Source: Burkholderia sp. (GTDB lineage Bacteria; Pseudomonadota; Gammaproteobacteria; Burkholderiales; Burkholderiaceae). Taken from it: a stretch of 64,000 nucleotides of DNA. Of the stretch, positions 23,693 to 35,619 are shown piece by piece (within the stretch, counting starts at the first letter, position 1; every line of letters begins with the position of its first letter). The stretch is from contig CP144361.1 in the NCBI GenBank assembly GCA_040954445.1, positions 1,364,001 to 1,428,000 on the forward strand. Reading direction: 5' to 3'. The notes beneath the pieces were generated by a model. The model ran no database searches. It saw nothing but the letters and a program-made list of their open reading frames with translations, and was not told the origin of the DNA. Both the position numbers and the translations under genes were made by a program.

Positions 23693-23735
23693 AAAAAACG
23701 GCGTGCCGACCGTCGCTCCGACAGCCGGCACGCCG
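23693..23735 (-). terminator. Rho-independent terminator of tig
   Basis: 10-bp stem CGGCGTGCCG/CGGCACGCCG with a 17-nt loop, followed by TTTTTT on the minus strand. It lies 13 bp after the tig stop. Confidence 0.88.
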
Positions 23736-23747
23736 CTGAAACGACGC

Positions 23748-25094
23748 TTAAGCCTGCGCGGATGCGCTGGCTAGTGCCTCGAAGCTCACTTCCTTGTCCG
23801 TCACGTGCGCTTTGCCGAGCACGAAGTCGACGATGTTGCTTTCAACGACGAACGCTTCCATTTCAGCCAGGCGCTGCTGGTTCGAATAATACCAGCGGAC
23901 CACTTCCTTTGGGTCTTCGTAGCTCTTCGCGAGCTCGTCGACTTCGGCGCAGATCTGTTCGGGCTTCGCTTCCAGGCCGTTAGCCTTGACCAGCTCAGCG
24001 ATCACCAGGCCCAGTTTGACGCGACGCTCGGCCTGCTCCTTGAACATCTCGACCGGAATCAGGGCGTTCGCTGCGTTCGGCGCGCTGCGCTGCACGAGAT
24101 CCTTGCGCACCATTTCGACCAGGCGCTGCTGGTCCTGCTCGACCAGTGCGTTTGGCACGTCCAGCTCTGAGATCTTCAGGACCGCGTCCATCACCTGGTT
24201 CTTGACCAGGGATTGCGTGTGGCGCTTGGCTTCTCGCTCGAGATTGTTCTTGATTTCGCTGCGCATCTTGGCAGTGTCGCCGTCCTCGATACCGAGCGCC
24301 TTAGCGAACTCGCCGTCGATTTCCGGCGAGTGTGGCCACTCGACCTTCTTCATCGTGGCCGTGAACTTCGCCGTCTGACCGGCGACATCCTTCTCATGAT
24401 GGTCCTCGGAGAAAGTCAAATTGAACTCGCGCGTCTCGCCGACCTTCAGGCCTAGCGCAGCCGTCTCGAATTCCGGCAGCATGCGGCCTTCTCCGAGCAC
24501 AAACGGGAAGTCCTCGGCGGTGCCGCGCGGGAAAGCAACGTCGTTAATCTTGCCGACGAAGTCAACCGTCACGCGGTCGCCGTTCTGGGCGGCGGTGTCT
24601 GCGCCGCCGTCGCCATGCTCGCCGCCTTCTCCGCGAACGTGGAAGTGCACGCGCTGCTTGCGCAGGATGTCTAGGGTACGATCGATCTCGGCTTCGCCGA
24701 TGCTGGTGGTCGAACGCTCAACTGCAGCGGTGGCTAAATCGCCGATCTTCACTATCGGGTAAATTTCGAATGTCGCATCGAACGCGTAGGCGTCAGTGGC
24801 TGCCCCGGCCTTCGGCGCGAAGCTCGGCTGGCCTACCACGCGCAAGTTCTCGGTGCGGCTGACTTCGAAGAACTCCTGGCCGATTTTATCGCTTAACACT
24901 TCCGCCTCGACCTGGCCCGCGTATTGTTTTGCGACCATCTTGAGCGGAACCTTCCCCGGGCGGAAGCCCGGCATGCGCACGTTCTTCGCGAGTTTCTGAA
25001 TACGGGCGTCGATTTCCTTCTGCACAACTGCCTTGGACAGGGAAATCGTGACACGGCGTTTGAGCTTTCCGAGGTTTTCAACAACGTTAGCCAT
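23748..25094 (-). CDS. tig: Tig, trigger factor (ribosome-associated chaperone, peptidyl-prolyl isomerase)
   Basis: Binds near the ribosome exit tunnel and assists folding of nascent chains. The 448-residue product has a ribosome-binding domain with the signature [12 protein letters not shown] (about residues 44-55), an FKBP-type isomerase domain (about 165-250, [14 protein letters not shown]) and a C-terminal chaperone domain. The start at 25094 ([15 protein letters not shown]) is the family start. The open frame runs further upstream but is not conserved. It is the first gene of the tig-clpP-clpX-lon order typical of proteobacteria. The upstream side ends in an IS630-derived palindrome at 25263, leaving about 170 bp of native upstream DNA. 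Confidence 0.96.
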   Translation of the reverse strand: MANVVENLGKLKRRVTISLSKAVVQKEIDARIQKLAKNVRMPGFRPGKVPLKMVAKQYAGQVEAEVLSDKIGQEFFEVSRTENLRVVGQPSFAPKAGAATDAYAFDATFEIYPIVKIGDLATAAVERSTTSIGEAEIDRTLDILRKQRVHFHVRGEGGEHGDGGADTAAQNGDRVTVDFVGKINDVAFPRGTAEDFPFVLGEGRMLPEFETAALGLKVGETREFNLTFSEDHHEKDVAGQTAKFTATMKKVEWPHSPEIDGEFAKALGIEDGDTAKMRSEIKNNLEREAKRHTQSLVKNQVMDAVLKISELDVPNALVEQDQQRLVEMVRKDLVQRSAPNAANALIPVEMFKEQAERRVKLGLVIAELVKANGLEAKPEQICAEVDELAKSYEDPKEVVRWYYSNQQRLAEMEAFVVESNIVDFVLGKAHVTDKEVSFEALASASAQA

Positions 25095-25262
25095 AACTTC
25101 AATTGTCCTAAAATAATTCGAACGAATCAGTTTTCCTTTCCGAACCTGCCTCGCAGGGCGATAGCCATCGCACCGCGGCGGTTTCCATTCTTCGGCACCG
25201 CCCCTGGCGAAGCGCGATGCCTTCGGCTTGAAAAGCACGGCTTTGACTGAAAAGATTGATTA

Positions 25263-25380
25263 TATTTATCAAAAATTTGTGATCTTGAAATTATAAAAGC
25301 CCCCTTCATGTGAGGAGCATGGAAAAATGAAACATGAGGGACGATTTTATAATTTCAAAATCACGAATTTTTGATAAATA
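25263..25380. repeat. IS630-derived palindrome (118 bp)
   Basis: Arms TATTTATCAAAAATTTGTG...GAATTTTTGATAAATA with a central ATG-rich hairpin (TTCATGTGAGG...ACATGAGGG). It separates tig from an IS91 relic. Confidence 0.85.
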
Positions 25381-25800
25381 TGTAACAATGCCGCGTGATG
25401 TGTTGCCAGCGCCTTTGCGGCGCGACCCACTAGTCGGTCGTTTTCTTGCCATAGGTCGGACAGACCTGGCTCTTGCAGCTAAAGCAGACCTTCTTGCAAT
25501 GTTCGAACGCGGAGTTGGTACAGCAGTGGGCTGCGTAGCCCATCACTTCCAGCCCGCACGCCAACATACGGTTGACGTTGTCAACGAACACAGGACAAAT
25601 CTCGTCACGGTTCTCCTGCACATATCGCCACCAGGCGGCGCCACGCTGGAACAGCTGTTTTATTGGGCTGACGGTTCGAATGATGAGTACCTCACATGGA
25701 CGCGCACGCATCCGACTTTACCATCATCTCGTGCTGATCGCACACACATGACTGCCTTTCTGCGAGCGTGAGCCTTCGCGAACCCGCGCCTTTAGTCGCC
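25381..25800 (-). pseudogene. IS91-family transposase N-terminal relic
   Basis: The minus-strand reading includes the zinc-binding segment HCKKVCFSCKSQVCPTYGKK typical of IS91-type (Y2, rolling-circle) transposases. It is truncated after about 93 residues. A homologous plus-strand relic lies at 51975-52431. Confidence 0.7.
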
Positions 25801-25820
25801 GCGTAGCGGCCTACCTTGAA

Positions 25821-25940
25821 TATTGATTTACAATTCGTGATGTTGAAATTTAAAAAATCGCCTCATCATGTGATGAGCATCGAAAAAACGAGAAATGAAA
25901 GACGGTTTTAAATTTCAAGATCACGAATTGTAAATCAATA
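25821..25940. repeat. IS630-derived palindrome (120 bp)
   Basis: Arms TATTGATTTACAATTCGTGA...TCACGAATTGTAAATCAATA. The centre has decayed more than the arms. Confidence 0.85.
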
Positions 25941-26019
25941 TTCACTACGCGCCGCCAGCCTCTGACTCATTAGTCAGAAATATAGGCGACATTTGGATAT
26001 CTGAAGAAGGGTTATACCA

Positions 26020-26725
26020 GATTTATGCAACAACGCCCCGCCAAGCGACAGCGAACCGATTCACGTGGTGGTCGACAGCACCGGTCTGAAGGTCTATGGC
26101 GAAGGTGAATGGAAGGAGCGCTGCGGCACAGTACGGCGACTTGAAGCGGCGTACGTGGCGTCAAGTCTATCTCGCCCTCAACACGAATACGGGTCAAGTG
26201 CATGCCACGTTAATAACGCATCAGAATGTGGCTGATGGTGACGCTCTAGGCAAGTTGCTCGACCAGATTTCGCGCGACGAACAAATCGATGTCATCGGCG
26301 GCGAAGGTGCCTACGACACCAAGCCATGCGGCCATTGCTGCATGCAGGGCTGTTCCTTCGATTCCGCCACTGGAGGGCGCGCCACTCATTGGCCAGCGGA
26401 TACGCCCGGTGTGGTGTGGCGTAACGGCGCGGTTGATACAATTGGCGCGGTTGATACAATCGCTCGTGACTGTCGTCGAAAATGGAAGAAAAACAGTAGC
26501 TACCATCAGCGATCGCTTGCCGAGAATGCGATGTATCGGTTCAAGACGCTCACCGGAAACTGTCTCTGGGCGCGTCACATCGACGCGCAGTCGACCTCAG
26601 TCGCCTGCGCAGCGGCGTAATCAACCGCATAGCGGACCTCGCTCGTCCGTAATCCGTTGGTATCGCCTGAAATTATGCCCGTCGATGCCATGTGCGTCCT
26701 CGCGCTCGATTTATGCAAGAACGCC
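26020..26725 (+). mobile_element. IS903-group 3' part plus detached end
   Basis: An isolated end (26020-26038) is followed by a transposase fragment from the first catalytic Asp (VVDSTGLKVYGEGEW) to the right end at 26725. The frame is broken by several insertions, including a duplicated stretch near 26430-26455. Confidence 0.85.
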
Positions 26726-26802
26726 CCTCATTCCTCGTTTGTTCATGCCCCTGACATGAGGAATGATTTTTTAATTTCAAAATTACGAATTTTTGATTAA
26801 TA
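26726..26802. repeat. Half of an IS630-derived palindrome
   Basis: The right arm only, from the central hairpin (CCTCATTCC...GACATGAGGAATG) to TTTTTGATTAATA. The left arm is cut by the IS903 end at 26725. It ends 35 bp from the etfA stop. Confidence 0.75.
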
Positions 26803-26837
26803 AACGGATCTGCTACAGCGCGGATTCTGCTTGCAGC

Positions 26838-27773
26838 TCAGCCGAGCGCAGACACCAGCTCCGGAACTACCGTGAACAGGTCGCCGACGATGCCATAGTC
26901 GGCCACGCCGAAGATCGGCGCTTCCTCGTCTTTATTAATCGCCACGATCACCTTCGAGTCTTTCATCCCGGCCAGGTGCTGGATCGCACCCGAGATCCCC
27001 ACCGCGATGTATAGCTGCGGAGCCACGATCTTTCCGGTCTGGCCGACCTGGTAATCGTTTGGTACGTAACCCGCGTCGACCGCTGCGCGCGAGGCACCCA
27101 GAGCCGCCGACAGCTTTTCGGCCAGCGGCTCCAGCACCTGCGTGTAGTTTGCACCGCTGCCCAGACCTCGACCGCCCGACACGATGATGTTCGCGCTGAT
27201 CAATTCCGGACGGTCGAGTGTGGTTACTTCACGGTTCACGAATTGCGACTTACCGCTGTCGACCGCCGCCTCGATCTTCTCAACCGACGCGCTGCCACCT
27301 TCGGCCGAGACCGGATCGAAGCCCGTCGAACGCACCGTGATGACCTTGATCACATCGCTCGACTGCACCGTTGCGATCGCGTTACCGGCGTAGATTGGGC
27401 GCTTAAAGGTAGTGGCGCTGTCCACTGCCGTGATGTCCGAGATCTGCGCTACGTCTAGCTTCGCGGCGATGCGTGGTGCCACGTTCTTGCCGTAGGCCGT
27501 GGCCGGAGTCAGGATGTGCGAATATTTTTTTGCGATGTTCAGTACCGTGGCTTCCACGTTCTCCGCCAGGCCTGCAGCTAGTTGTGGCGCGTCGGCCAGC
27601 AGCACCTTCGCTACGCCGGAGATCTTTGCCGCCGAGTCGGCTGCACCCTGTGCGTTACCACCCGCTACCAGCACGTGGATATCGCCGCCGATCTTTTGCG
27701 CGGCTGCCACCGTGTTCAGCGTCGCCGCCTTGATCGTAGCGTTGTCATGTTCGGCAATGATTAGAATCATCAT
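26838..27773 (-). CDS. etfA: EtfA, electron transfer flavoprotein alpha subunit
   Basis: FAD-carrying subunit of the EtfAB heterodimer that moves electrons from acyl-CoA and other dehydrogenases to ETF-ubiquinone oxidoreductase. The 311-residue product has an N-terminal nucleotide-binding-like domain and a C-terminal FAD domain with SGGRGLGSG and the signature [27 protein letters not shown] precedes the ATG at 27773 with a 7-nt spacer. etfB ends 15 bp upstream, so the two form an operon. The gene is complete. Confidence 0.95.
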   Translation of the reverse strand: MMILIIAEHDNATIKAATLNTVAAAQKIGGDIHVLVAGGNAQGAADSAAKISGVAKVLLADAPQLAAGLAENVEATVLNIAKKYSHILTPATAYGKNVAPRIAAKLDVAQISDITAVDSATTFKRPIYAGNAIATVQSSDVIKVITVRSTGFDPVSAEGGSASVEKIEAAVDSGKSQFVNREVTTLDRPELISANIIVSGGRGLGSGANYTQVLEPLAEKLSAALGASRAAVDAGYVPNDYQVGQTGKIVAPQLYIAVGISGAIQHLAGMKDSKVIVAINKDEEAPIFGVADYGIVGDLFTVVPELVSALG

Positions 27774-27788
27774 GTGCTGTCTCTCCCC

Positions 27789-28538
27789 TTACAGAACTTT
27801 CGCTTCGGTTTTCAGCTTTTCAACCAGCGTCTTTACGTCTGCCACTTTCACACACGCCGCGCGCTTGGACGGCTCCAACACCTTCAGCGTCTTCAGGCGC
27901 GGGCTCACGTCCACGCCTAGGTCTTCCGGCTTCACCACCTCCAGCCGCTTCTTCTTCGCTTGCATGATGTTGGGCAGCGTCGCATAGCGCGGCTCGTTCA
28001 GGTTCAGGTCGGTGGTCACCACTGCAGGTAGCATCAGTGATAGGGTTTCCGAACCGCCGTCTACTTCGCGCACGACCGTTGCTTTACCCTCGGCGACCGT
28101 CACCTTCGAGGCAAAGGTCGCCTGCGGCAGGCCCGCTAACGCGGCTAGCATCTGGCCCGTCTGGTTCGAATCATCGTCGATTGCCTGCTTGCCGAGGATC
28201 ACCAGTTGCGGTTGCTCCTTGTCAACCAGCACCTTCAGGATCTTCGCCACGCTCAGCGGTTCAACGCCTTCACCGGCCTCCACTAGGATCGCCCGGTCGG
28301 CACCGCTCGCCAGCGCCGTGCGCAGCGTCTCCTGCGCCTGCACAGCGCCGATCGACACGACGATCACTTCTGTCGCCATGCCTCCTTCCTTCAGCCGCAC
28401 CGCCTCTTCAACGGCGATCTCATCGAAGGGGTTCATCGACATCTTCACGTTTGCGATATCGAGGCCCGTTCCGTCCGACTTCACGCGAACCTTCACGTTG
28501 TAGTCGACCACTCTCTTTACCGGCACTAGGATTTTCAT
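27789..28538 (-). CDS. etfB: EtfB, electron transfer flavoprotein beta subunit
   Basis: AMP-binding partner of EtfA. The 249-residue product starts [14 protein letters not shown] and contains the conserved [16 protein letters not shown] segment and the AMP/ETF signature around [20 protein letters not shown]. The ATG at 28538 is used because it is the family start, although the frame continues two codons upstream. The normal promoter region is replaced by an IS630 end at 28549, only about 10 bp away, followed by a palindrome. Transcription may therefore come from IS-borne or newly formed signals. Confidence 0.95.
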   Translation of the reverse strand: MKILVPVKRVVDYNVKVRVKSDGTGLDIANVKMSMNPFDEIAVEEAVRLKEGGMATEVIVVSIGAVQAQETLRTALASGADRAILVEAGEGVEPLSVAKILKVLVDKEQPQLVILGKQAIDDDSNQTGQMLAALAGLPQATFASKVTVAEGKATVVREVDGGSETLSLMLPAVVTTDLNLNEPRYATLPNIMQAKKKRLEVVKPEDLGVDVSPRLKTLKVLEPSKRAACVKVADVKTLVEKLKTEAKVL

Positions 28539-28548
28539 ACACACGCTC

Positions 28549-28660
28549 CAAATTTATTGATCTGAAATACGTAATCTTGAATTAAGCTGCATAATGTATT
28601 AGTTTATGAGCAAAATAGAGAGCGACGCGCTTTGGTGCTTTGGGGAGACGGATTCCGTTG
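28549..28660 (-). mobile_element. IS630 right-end relic
   Basis: Starts TATTGATCTGAAATACGTAATC and continues through about 100 bp matching the right ends at 2468 and 63889 but more decayed. No coding remains. Confidence 0.65.
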
Positions 28661-28662
28661 TT

Positions 28663-28779
28663 TATTGATCCACAATTTGTGATCTCGAAATTTAAACATC
28701 GTCCCTCATGTCTTGTTGTTCTATGCCCTCACATGAGGGACGATGTTTAAATTTCGAGATCACAAATTGTGGATCAATA
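28663..28779. repeat. IS630-derived palindrome (117 bp) with palindromic flanks
   Basis: Near-perfect inverted repeat with arms TATTGATCCACAATTTGTG. The symmetry continues outside the element: GGATTCCGTTGT on the left mirrors ACAACGGAATCC on the right. Confidence 0.88.
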
Positions 28780-28896
28780 AACAACGGAATCCACTACAGT
28801 GACAATTTTTTATTACGCAGCCATCTTGTCTTTAGTTGCAAGATCTCTAGACTGTTTATCTCAAGCTTTTATCCATGCTATATAGGAGACGATTCC

Positions 28897-29262
28897 ATGC
28901 GCCTCACGATCCGGATCAACGCAAGCAACCAGACCACCCAGCGACAAGCTTCGTACGCGGTGCTGTGGATCGATACAGATGAGCAGCTCTGGTCGCGGGA
29001 GGCGCATCAGGGCATCGACCTGCCGCAATGGGGGAAGGTGAAGCATCTCGAGGGCTCGGTCGCGCTCTGTGCGGCCGAGGGCGACGCAGCGCTGTGCCGG
29101 CTGCAGGGCTTATCAATTGACCGCGTGATGGGCGTTGCGGGCGATGCCGGCCAGGGCACCGCTCTGCTCGGCAGCAGCAGCTCGGATGGCGCATGGCGGC
29201 TTCAGGCCATTGATCGCTGTGTCAAGCCATCGGAAAACCACGGCTTTACTGTGGTTCGCTAA
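28897..29262 (+). CDS. Unrecognised 121-residue protein
   Basis: A complete small gene that I cannot assign. It has a good Shine-Dalgarno (AGGAGA, 28884-28889) before the ATG at 28897. The predicted protein is soluble, with no signal peptide or membrane segment. It starts MRLTIRINASNQ and contains Cys, Trp and His residues without a clear metal motif. Codon use resembles the housekeeping genes, and it is not IS-derived. It stands alone between an IS630-derived palindrome and an IS630 left end. Its short tail (CVKPSENHGFTVVR) could be native or a result of truncation. Confidence 0.6.
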   Translation: MRLTIRINASNQTTQRQASYAVLWIDTDEQLWSREAHQGIDLPQWGKVKHLEGSVALCAAEGDAALCRLQGLSIDRVMGVAGDAGQGTALLGSSSSDGAWRLQAIDRCVKPSENHGFTVVR

Positions 29263-29292
29263 AGTTTCTCGTTGGTATTGCTCGTTTATGTT

Positions 29293-30607
29293 GCATATTG
29301 ATTCGCAATTCGTTATCTTGAAATTAGAAAATTCTGCCTCATGTGACGGGCATGGAAAGACGAGACATGAGATCGCTTCCTCGTGAGGGCGTTGTTGCAT
29401 AAATCGAGCACGCAGTCGCATGGCATCGACGGGCACAATTTCAGGCGATACGAATGGATTGCGGACGAGCGAGGTCCGCCATGCGGTTGATGACGCCGAC
29501 GCGAACGGCGGCCTCGGTGGTCCGCCTGCGCGTCGATGTGACGCGCCCAGAGACAGTGGCTGGTGAGGGTCTTGAACCGATACATCGCATTCTCGGCAAG
29601 CGATCGCCGGTGGTAACCACTGTCTTGCTTCTATTCTCGACGACCGTCACGGGCAAGTGCATGAACCGCGCCATTACGCCACGCCGCACCGGGCATATCC
29701 GCTGGCCAATGAACGGCACCCTCGCGTGGAGGAATCGAAGGGAGAGCACTGCGTGCAGCAATGGCTACATTGATGTCGTAGGCACCGTCACCGCCGATGA
29801 CATCGACTTGTTCGTCGCGTGGAATCTGCTCGAGCAACTTGGCCAAAGCGTCACCGTCAGCCACATTCTGATTCGTCATTAGCGCGGCATGTACTTGCCC
29901 CGTATTCGCGTTGAGCGCGAGATGGACTTTACGCCACGTGCGGCCACGTGCGCCGCTTCGAGTAGCCGTGCTTGCGCACCTTCCATTCACCTTCGCCATA
30001 GACCTTCAGACCGGTTCTGTCGACAACCCGATGGATCGGCAGTTCTACATCAAGCGTTTTTGCCCGGCGACAGAGTGTGGTGTAATTCGGCACCGACAAG
30101 CTCGGGAAGGCCAAATCACGCAGACTTTGGGTGAAACCTTGCAGGGCGCGCAACGTCAGTCGATAGACGGTCTTCACGCCAAGTAATGCCTGAATCAGAG
30201 CATCGCCGTATAAACACGGGCGACCACGTGTGGGTATGGCGTCGGGTATTCTGGCAAGGACGGCTTTATCTATCCATATCGTCACGTGCCCCGGTTGATC
30301 AGGCCTGCATTATAAGGCCGCCCAATTCCTGACACGGTAGAGTGCCTGCGGCTCACCTGTCTTGTGTATGCCCTTGCGCATTTTCTTGGAAAAATTAGGC
30401 AGTTACTCTGGAATCTGACTTGATAGTGGGCTGGCCGGCGAGCGTTGCGCGTAAACGTCAACGGCTTTCGCTCGATTTATGCAACAACGCCCCTCGTGAG
30501 GCACTTGAAGAGCGGAGTCGGCAGGTAATCAATCTGCGCAGGTGAGGCTCGACCTACGACGAGATTGCCGAGCATACGAACCTGTCGCGCACCGGCGTGT
30601 TCGATTT
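29293..30607 (+). mobile_element. IS630-family 5' fragment interrupted by IS903
   Basis: The left terminal sequence and stem-loop are at 29293-29387. The transposase start (EERSRQVINLRR, TYDEIAEHTNLSRTGVF) resumes at 30492-30607 after an inserted IS903. It is then truncated at a junction with IS903-like sequence. Confidence 0.8.
29388..30491 (-). mobile_element. IS903-group IS with perfect 9-bp target duplication
   Basis: CCTCGTGAG occurs at 29379-29387 and again at 30492-30500, directly flanking the terminal repeats. The transposase is broken by an internal duplication (about 29935-29955) and small deletions. Confidence 0.93.
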
Positions 30608-30631
30608 ATGCAACACCCCCCGTCGGGGTGC

Positions 30632-32627
<1,996 letters not shown>

Positions 32628-32643
32628 CGAAGACAGCCTGAGA

Positions 32644-32716
32644 AGCGTTGTTGCATAAATCGAGCGTGAGGACGCAATGGCATTGCATCCTCACGCTCGA
32701 TTTATGCAACAACGCC
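32644..32716. repeat. 73-bp IS903 right-end palindrome
   Basis: Two facing right ends sharing GTTGTTGCATAAATCGAGCG followed by TGAGGACGCAATG. The second arm is an almost perfect mirror of the first. No 9-bp duplication is seen. Confidence 0.85.
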
Positions 32717-32730
32717 GATCATATGTGACA

Positions 32731-33051
32731 GCAGGATATCCACAAGCTTGCCAACAAAAATGTGGATAAACCGGGGAACTGGTAGGGCGCGGGCATCGCC
32801 GCCGAGGTTTCCAGCTCGCGCGAGCATCGCGCGTGGCGCGGGATCGAGGCGGACAGTCGCCTCGGCATGAGGCCATTTCCGACCGAAAATCTGGTTCTAG
32901 ATCCTTGATCACATTGATATTTTTGTGTTTTGACCGTGCATGGAAACGCTGCCGAAGCGCGTTCTGCTGGAAAGGATCGGAATCAAATCAAGGACTTGGC
33001 TAGTTCGCTAGCGGGATATCCACAAGCTTGCTCACAAAAACTGTGGACAAG
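32731..33051. other. Origin-like region: paired repeats with DnaA-box-like sites
   Basis: Two direct repeats of about 38 bp (32734-32770 and 33014-33051) each carry GGATATCCACAAGCTTG followed by ACAAAAA and a TGTGGA motif. One site (32761-32769) is a perfect inverted DnaA box, TGTGGATAA. Three others match 8 of 9 bases (32736-32744, 33016-33024, 33042-33050). An AT-rich, GATC-bearing stretch sits between them (about 32899-32935). No gene is visible in 32717-33132. Confidence 0.5.
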
Positions 33052-33178
33052 CCATGCGCGCGAGGTGCGTAGTGAGGCTGCCTGCCGCATGCCTGCAATT
33101 GGAAAAAAACGTGCGCGCCAAGGTAGGTCGCCGTTCGAGTCGACGTAATCAACCGCATGGCGGACCTCGCGCGTCCGC

Positions 33179-34304
33179 GGCGTTGTTGCATAAATCGAGT
33201 GTGAGGATGCAATAGCATCGACGGGCATAATTTTAGGCTATACGAACGGATTGCGGACGAGCGAGGTCCGCCCCCATACGGTTGATGACGCCGACGCGAA
33301 TAGAGACCTCGGTCGCCTGCGAGGCGATGTGACGCGCCCAGAGACAGTTGCCGGTGAGGGTCTTGAACCGATAGATCGCATTCTCGGCAAGCGATCGGCG
33401 GTGGTAGCCACTGTCTTGCTTCCATTCTCGACGACCGTCACGGGCAATTGCATCAACCGCACCATTACGCCACGCCGCACCGGGCATATCCGCTGGCCAA
33501 TGAACGGCACCCTCGCGTGGCGGAATCGAAGGAATAGCACTGCGTGCAGCAATGGCCGCATGGCATGGCTTGGTGTCGTAGGCACCATCACCGCCGATGA
33601 CATCGATTTGTTTTTCGCGTGGAATCTGGTCGAGCAACTTGGCCAGAGCGTCACCGTCAGCCACATTCTGATTCGTCATTAGCGCGGCATGCACTTGACC
33701 CGTATTCGCGTTGAGCGCGAGATGGACTTTACGCCACGTGCGCCGCTTCGAGTAGCCGTGCTGGCGCACCTTCCATTCACCTTCTCCATAGACCTTCAGA
33801 CCGGTGCTGTCGACAACCAGATAGATCGGTTCATTGTCACGAAGGATCGGCAGTTCGACATCAAGCGTTTTTGCCCGGCGACAGAGCGTGGTGTAATTCG
33901 GCACCGGCAAGCTCGGGAAGGCCAGATCGCGCAGACTTTGGGTGAAACCTGGCAGGGCGCGCAACGTTAGTCGATAGACGGTCTTCACGCCAAGTAATGT
34001 CTGAATCAGCGTATCGCCGTATAGACACGGGCGACCACGTGTGGGTATGGCATCGGGTATTCTGGCAAGGAGGGCTTCATCTATCCATATTGTTATGTTC
34101 CCCCGGTTAATTAGGCCTTCATTATAGGCCGCCCAATTCCTGACACGGTAGCGTGCCTTCGGCTCACCTGTCTTGTGTATGTCCTTGCACATTTTCTTGT
34201 CAAAAATTAAGCAGTTACTCTGGAATCTGACTTGATAGGGGGCTGGCCCCGCGATCGTTGCGCGTAAACGTCAACGGATCTCGCTCGATTTATGCAACAA
34301 CGCC
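33179..34304 (-). mobile_element. IS903-group IS, intact (1126 bp)
   Basis: Both 18-bp ends are complete and the transposase frame is open. Flanks differ (CGCGTCCGC versus CCGCTGCAG), so recombination or deletion followed insertion. A 46-bp piece of another copy lies on its left (33133-33178). It separates nuoF from the rest of the nuo operon. Confidence 0.95.
33233..34192 (-). CDS. IS903-group DDE transposase (complete)
   Basis: 319-residue transposase of the IS5 family, IS903 group. Catalytic residues are Asp128 (VVDSTGLK), Asp202 (GGDGAYDT) and Glu270 (HRRSLAENA), with the Y-R-K signature region following. It is full length, with one extra residue (MGADLARPQ) compared with sister copies. 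It could supply transposase in trans to the defective copies and mini-elements in this window. Confidence 0.92.
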   Translation of the reverse strand: MCKDIHKTGEPKARYRVRNWAAYNEGLINRGNITIWIDEALLARIPDAIPTRGRPCLYGDTLIQTLLGVKTVYRLTLRALPGFTQSLRDLAFPSLPVPNYTTLCRRAKTLDVELPILRDNEPIYLVVDSTGLKVYGEGEWKVRQHGYSKRRTWRKVHLALNANTGQVHAALMTNQNVADGDALAKLLDQIPREKQIDVIGGDGAYDTKPCHAAIAARSAIPSIPPREGAVHWPADMPGAAWRNGAVDAIARDGRREWKQDSGYHRRSLAENAIYRFKTLTGNCLWARHIASQATEVSIRVGVINRMGADLARPQSVRIA

Positions 34305-34323
34305 CCGCTGCAGTGACACCACC

Positions 34324-35619
34324 CTACGGATGTTCGCCGATCAAGCAATGCTTGTGCTCGACGTGATACGCGAACTCGTCCCAGTAGTGCTTCAGCATGC
34401 CGCGCACCGGCATAGTCGCGGCGTCGCCAAGCGCGCAGATGGTGTGACCGATGATATTCTCAGCCACTGAGTTTAGCAGGTCCAAATCCTCAACGCGGCC
34501 CTCGCCGTTCTCGATGCGCTTTACCATGCGATAGAGCCAGCCCGTGCCTTCACGACAGGGCGTGCACTGGCCGCACGATTCCTCATAGTAAAAGTATGAC
34601 AGACGCATCAACGCACGCACCATGCAGCGCGTCTCGTTCATCACGATCACCGCGCCAGAACCGAGCATCGAACCCGCCTTCGCGATCGAGTCGTAGTCCA
34701 TGTCGGTTTGTATCATCATTTCGCCGGGAATCACCGGCGCAGACGAGCCACCGGGAATCACGGCTTTCAGCTTGCGACCGCCACGCATCCCGCCGGTAAG
34801 CTCCAGCAGCGCTGCGAACGGTGTGCCAAGCGGAACTTCGTAGTTACCAGGACGCTCGACGTCGCCCGACACCGAGTAAATCTTGGTGCCGCCGTTGTTC
34901 GGCTTTCCGATCTCGAGGTAGGCCTGGGGGCCGACCGTCAGCAGGAACGGCACTGCCGCGAAGGTTTCTGCGTTGTTGATGGTGGTTGGCTTTCCGTACA
35001 CGCCGAAGCTTGCCGGGAACGGTGGCTTGAAGCGCGGCTGACCCTTCTTGCCCTCAAGCGATTCGAGCAGCGCGGTTTCCTCGCCGCACACATAGGCACC
35101 ATAACCATGATGCGCATGCAGCTGGAACGAGAATGCCGAACCAAGGATGTTGTTGCCGAGATAACCAGACTCGCAGGCCTCTTCTAAAGCCTCCTCGAAG
35201 CGTCGATAGACCTCGAAGATTTCACCGTGGATGTAGTTGTAGCCGACCGTGATTCCCATCGCATAAGCACCGATCGCCATGCCCTCAATCACTGAGTGCG
35301 GATTCCAGCGCAGGATGTCGCGATCCTTGAAGGTGCCCGGCTCGCCTTCGTCTGAGTTGCAGACCAGGTATTTTTGGCCCGGGAACTGGCGCGGCATGAA
35401 GCTCCATTTCAGGCCAGTCGGGAACCCCGCGCCTCCGCGTCCACGCAGGCCCGAGGCCTTGACGTCGGCAATCACCTGCTCAGGGCTGATTTTTTCTTTG
35501 ATGATGCGGCGCAGCTGCCTGTAGCCGCCGCGCGCGATGTAGTCTTCGAGACGCCAATTCTCTCCGTTCAAATGGGCCAGGATTAGCGGTTTAATATGAC
35601 GATCGTGGAGGGACGTCAT
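34324..35619 (-). CDS. nuoF: NuoF, NADH dehydrogenase I subunit F
   Basis: Peripheral-arm subunit of complex I that binds NADH and FMN and holds an Fe4S4 cluster. The 431-residue product has the NADH-binding glycine-rich segment [16 protein letters not shown]-binding [14 protein letters not shown] and the cluster-binding [13 protein letters not shown] near the C-terminus. The ATG at 35619 overlaps the nuoE stop (ATGA). Downstream, an IS903 copy begins 20 bp after the stop. nuoG to nuoN are not in this window, so the operon is cut here. Confidence 0.95.
   Translation of the reverse strand: MTSLHDRHIKPLILAHLNGENWRLEDYIARGGYRQLRRIIKEKISPEQVIADVKASGLRGRGGAGFPTGLKWSFMPRQFPGQKYLVCNSDEGEPGTFKDRDILRWNPHSVIEGMAIGAYAMGITVGYNYIHGEIFEVYRRFEEALEEACESGYLGNNILGSAFSFQLHAHHGYGAYVCGEETALLESLEGKKGQPRFKPPFPASFGVYGKPTTINNAETFAAVPFLLTVGPQAYLEIGKPNNGGTKIYSVSGDVERPGNYEVPLGTPFAALLELTGGMRGGRKLKAVIPGGSSAPVIPGEMMIQTDMDYDSIAKAGSMLGSGAVIVMNETRCMVRALMRLSYFYYEESCGQCTPCREGTGWLYRMVKRIENGEGRVEDLDLLNSVAENIIGHTICALGDAATMPVRGMLKHYWDEFAYHVEHKHCLIGEHP

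Noticed and set aside
16278..23735. tig-clpP-clpX-lon as a single operon
   Set aside because: Clear terminators follow tig, clpX and lon. Only clpP to clpX lacks one, so at most that pair is likely to share a transcript.
25263..25940. The 117-120 bp palindromes as ordinary transcription terminators
   Set aside because: They are far longer than terminator stems, match IS630 left ends, and occur inside IS903 copies away from gene ends. A secondary terminator effect is still possible.
32691..33228. Small open frames in the DnaA-box-like region
   Set aside because: They overlap IS ends and the direct repeats, have no ribosome-binding sites, and show no domain.
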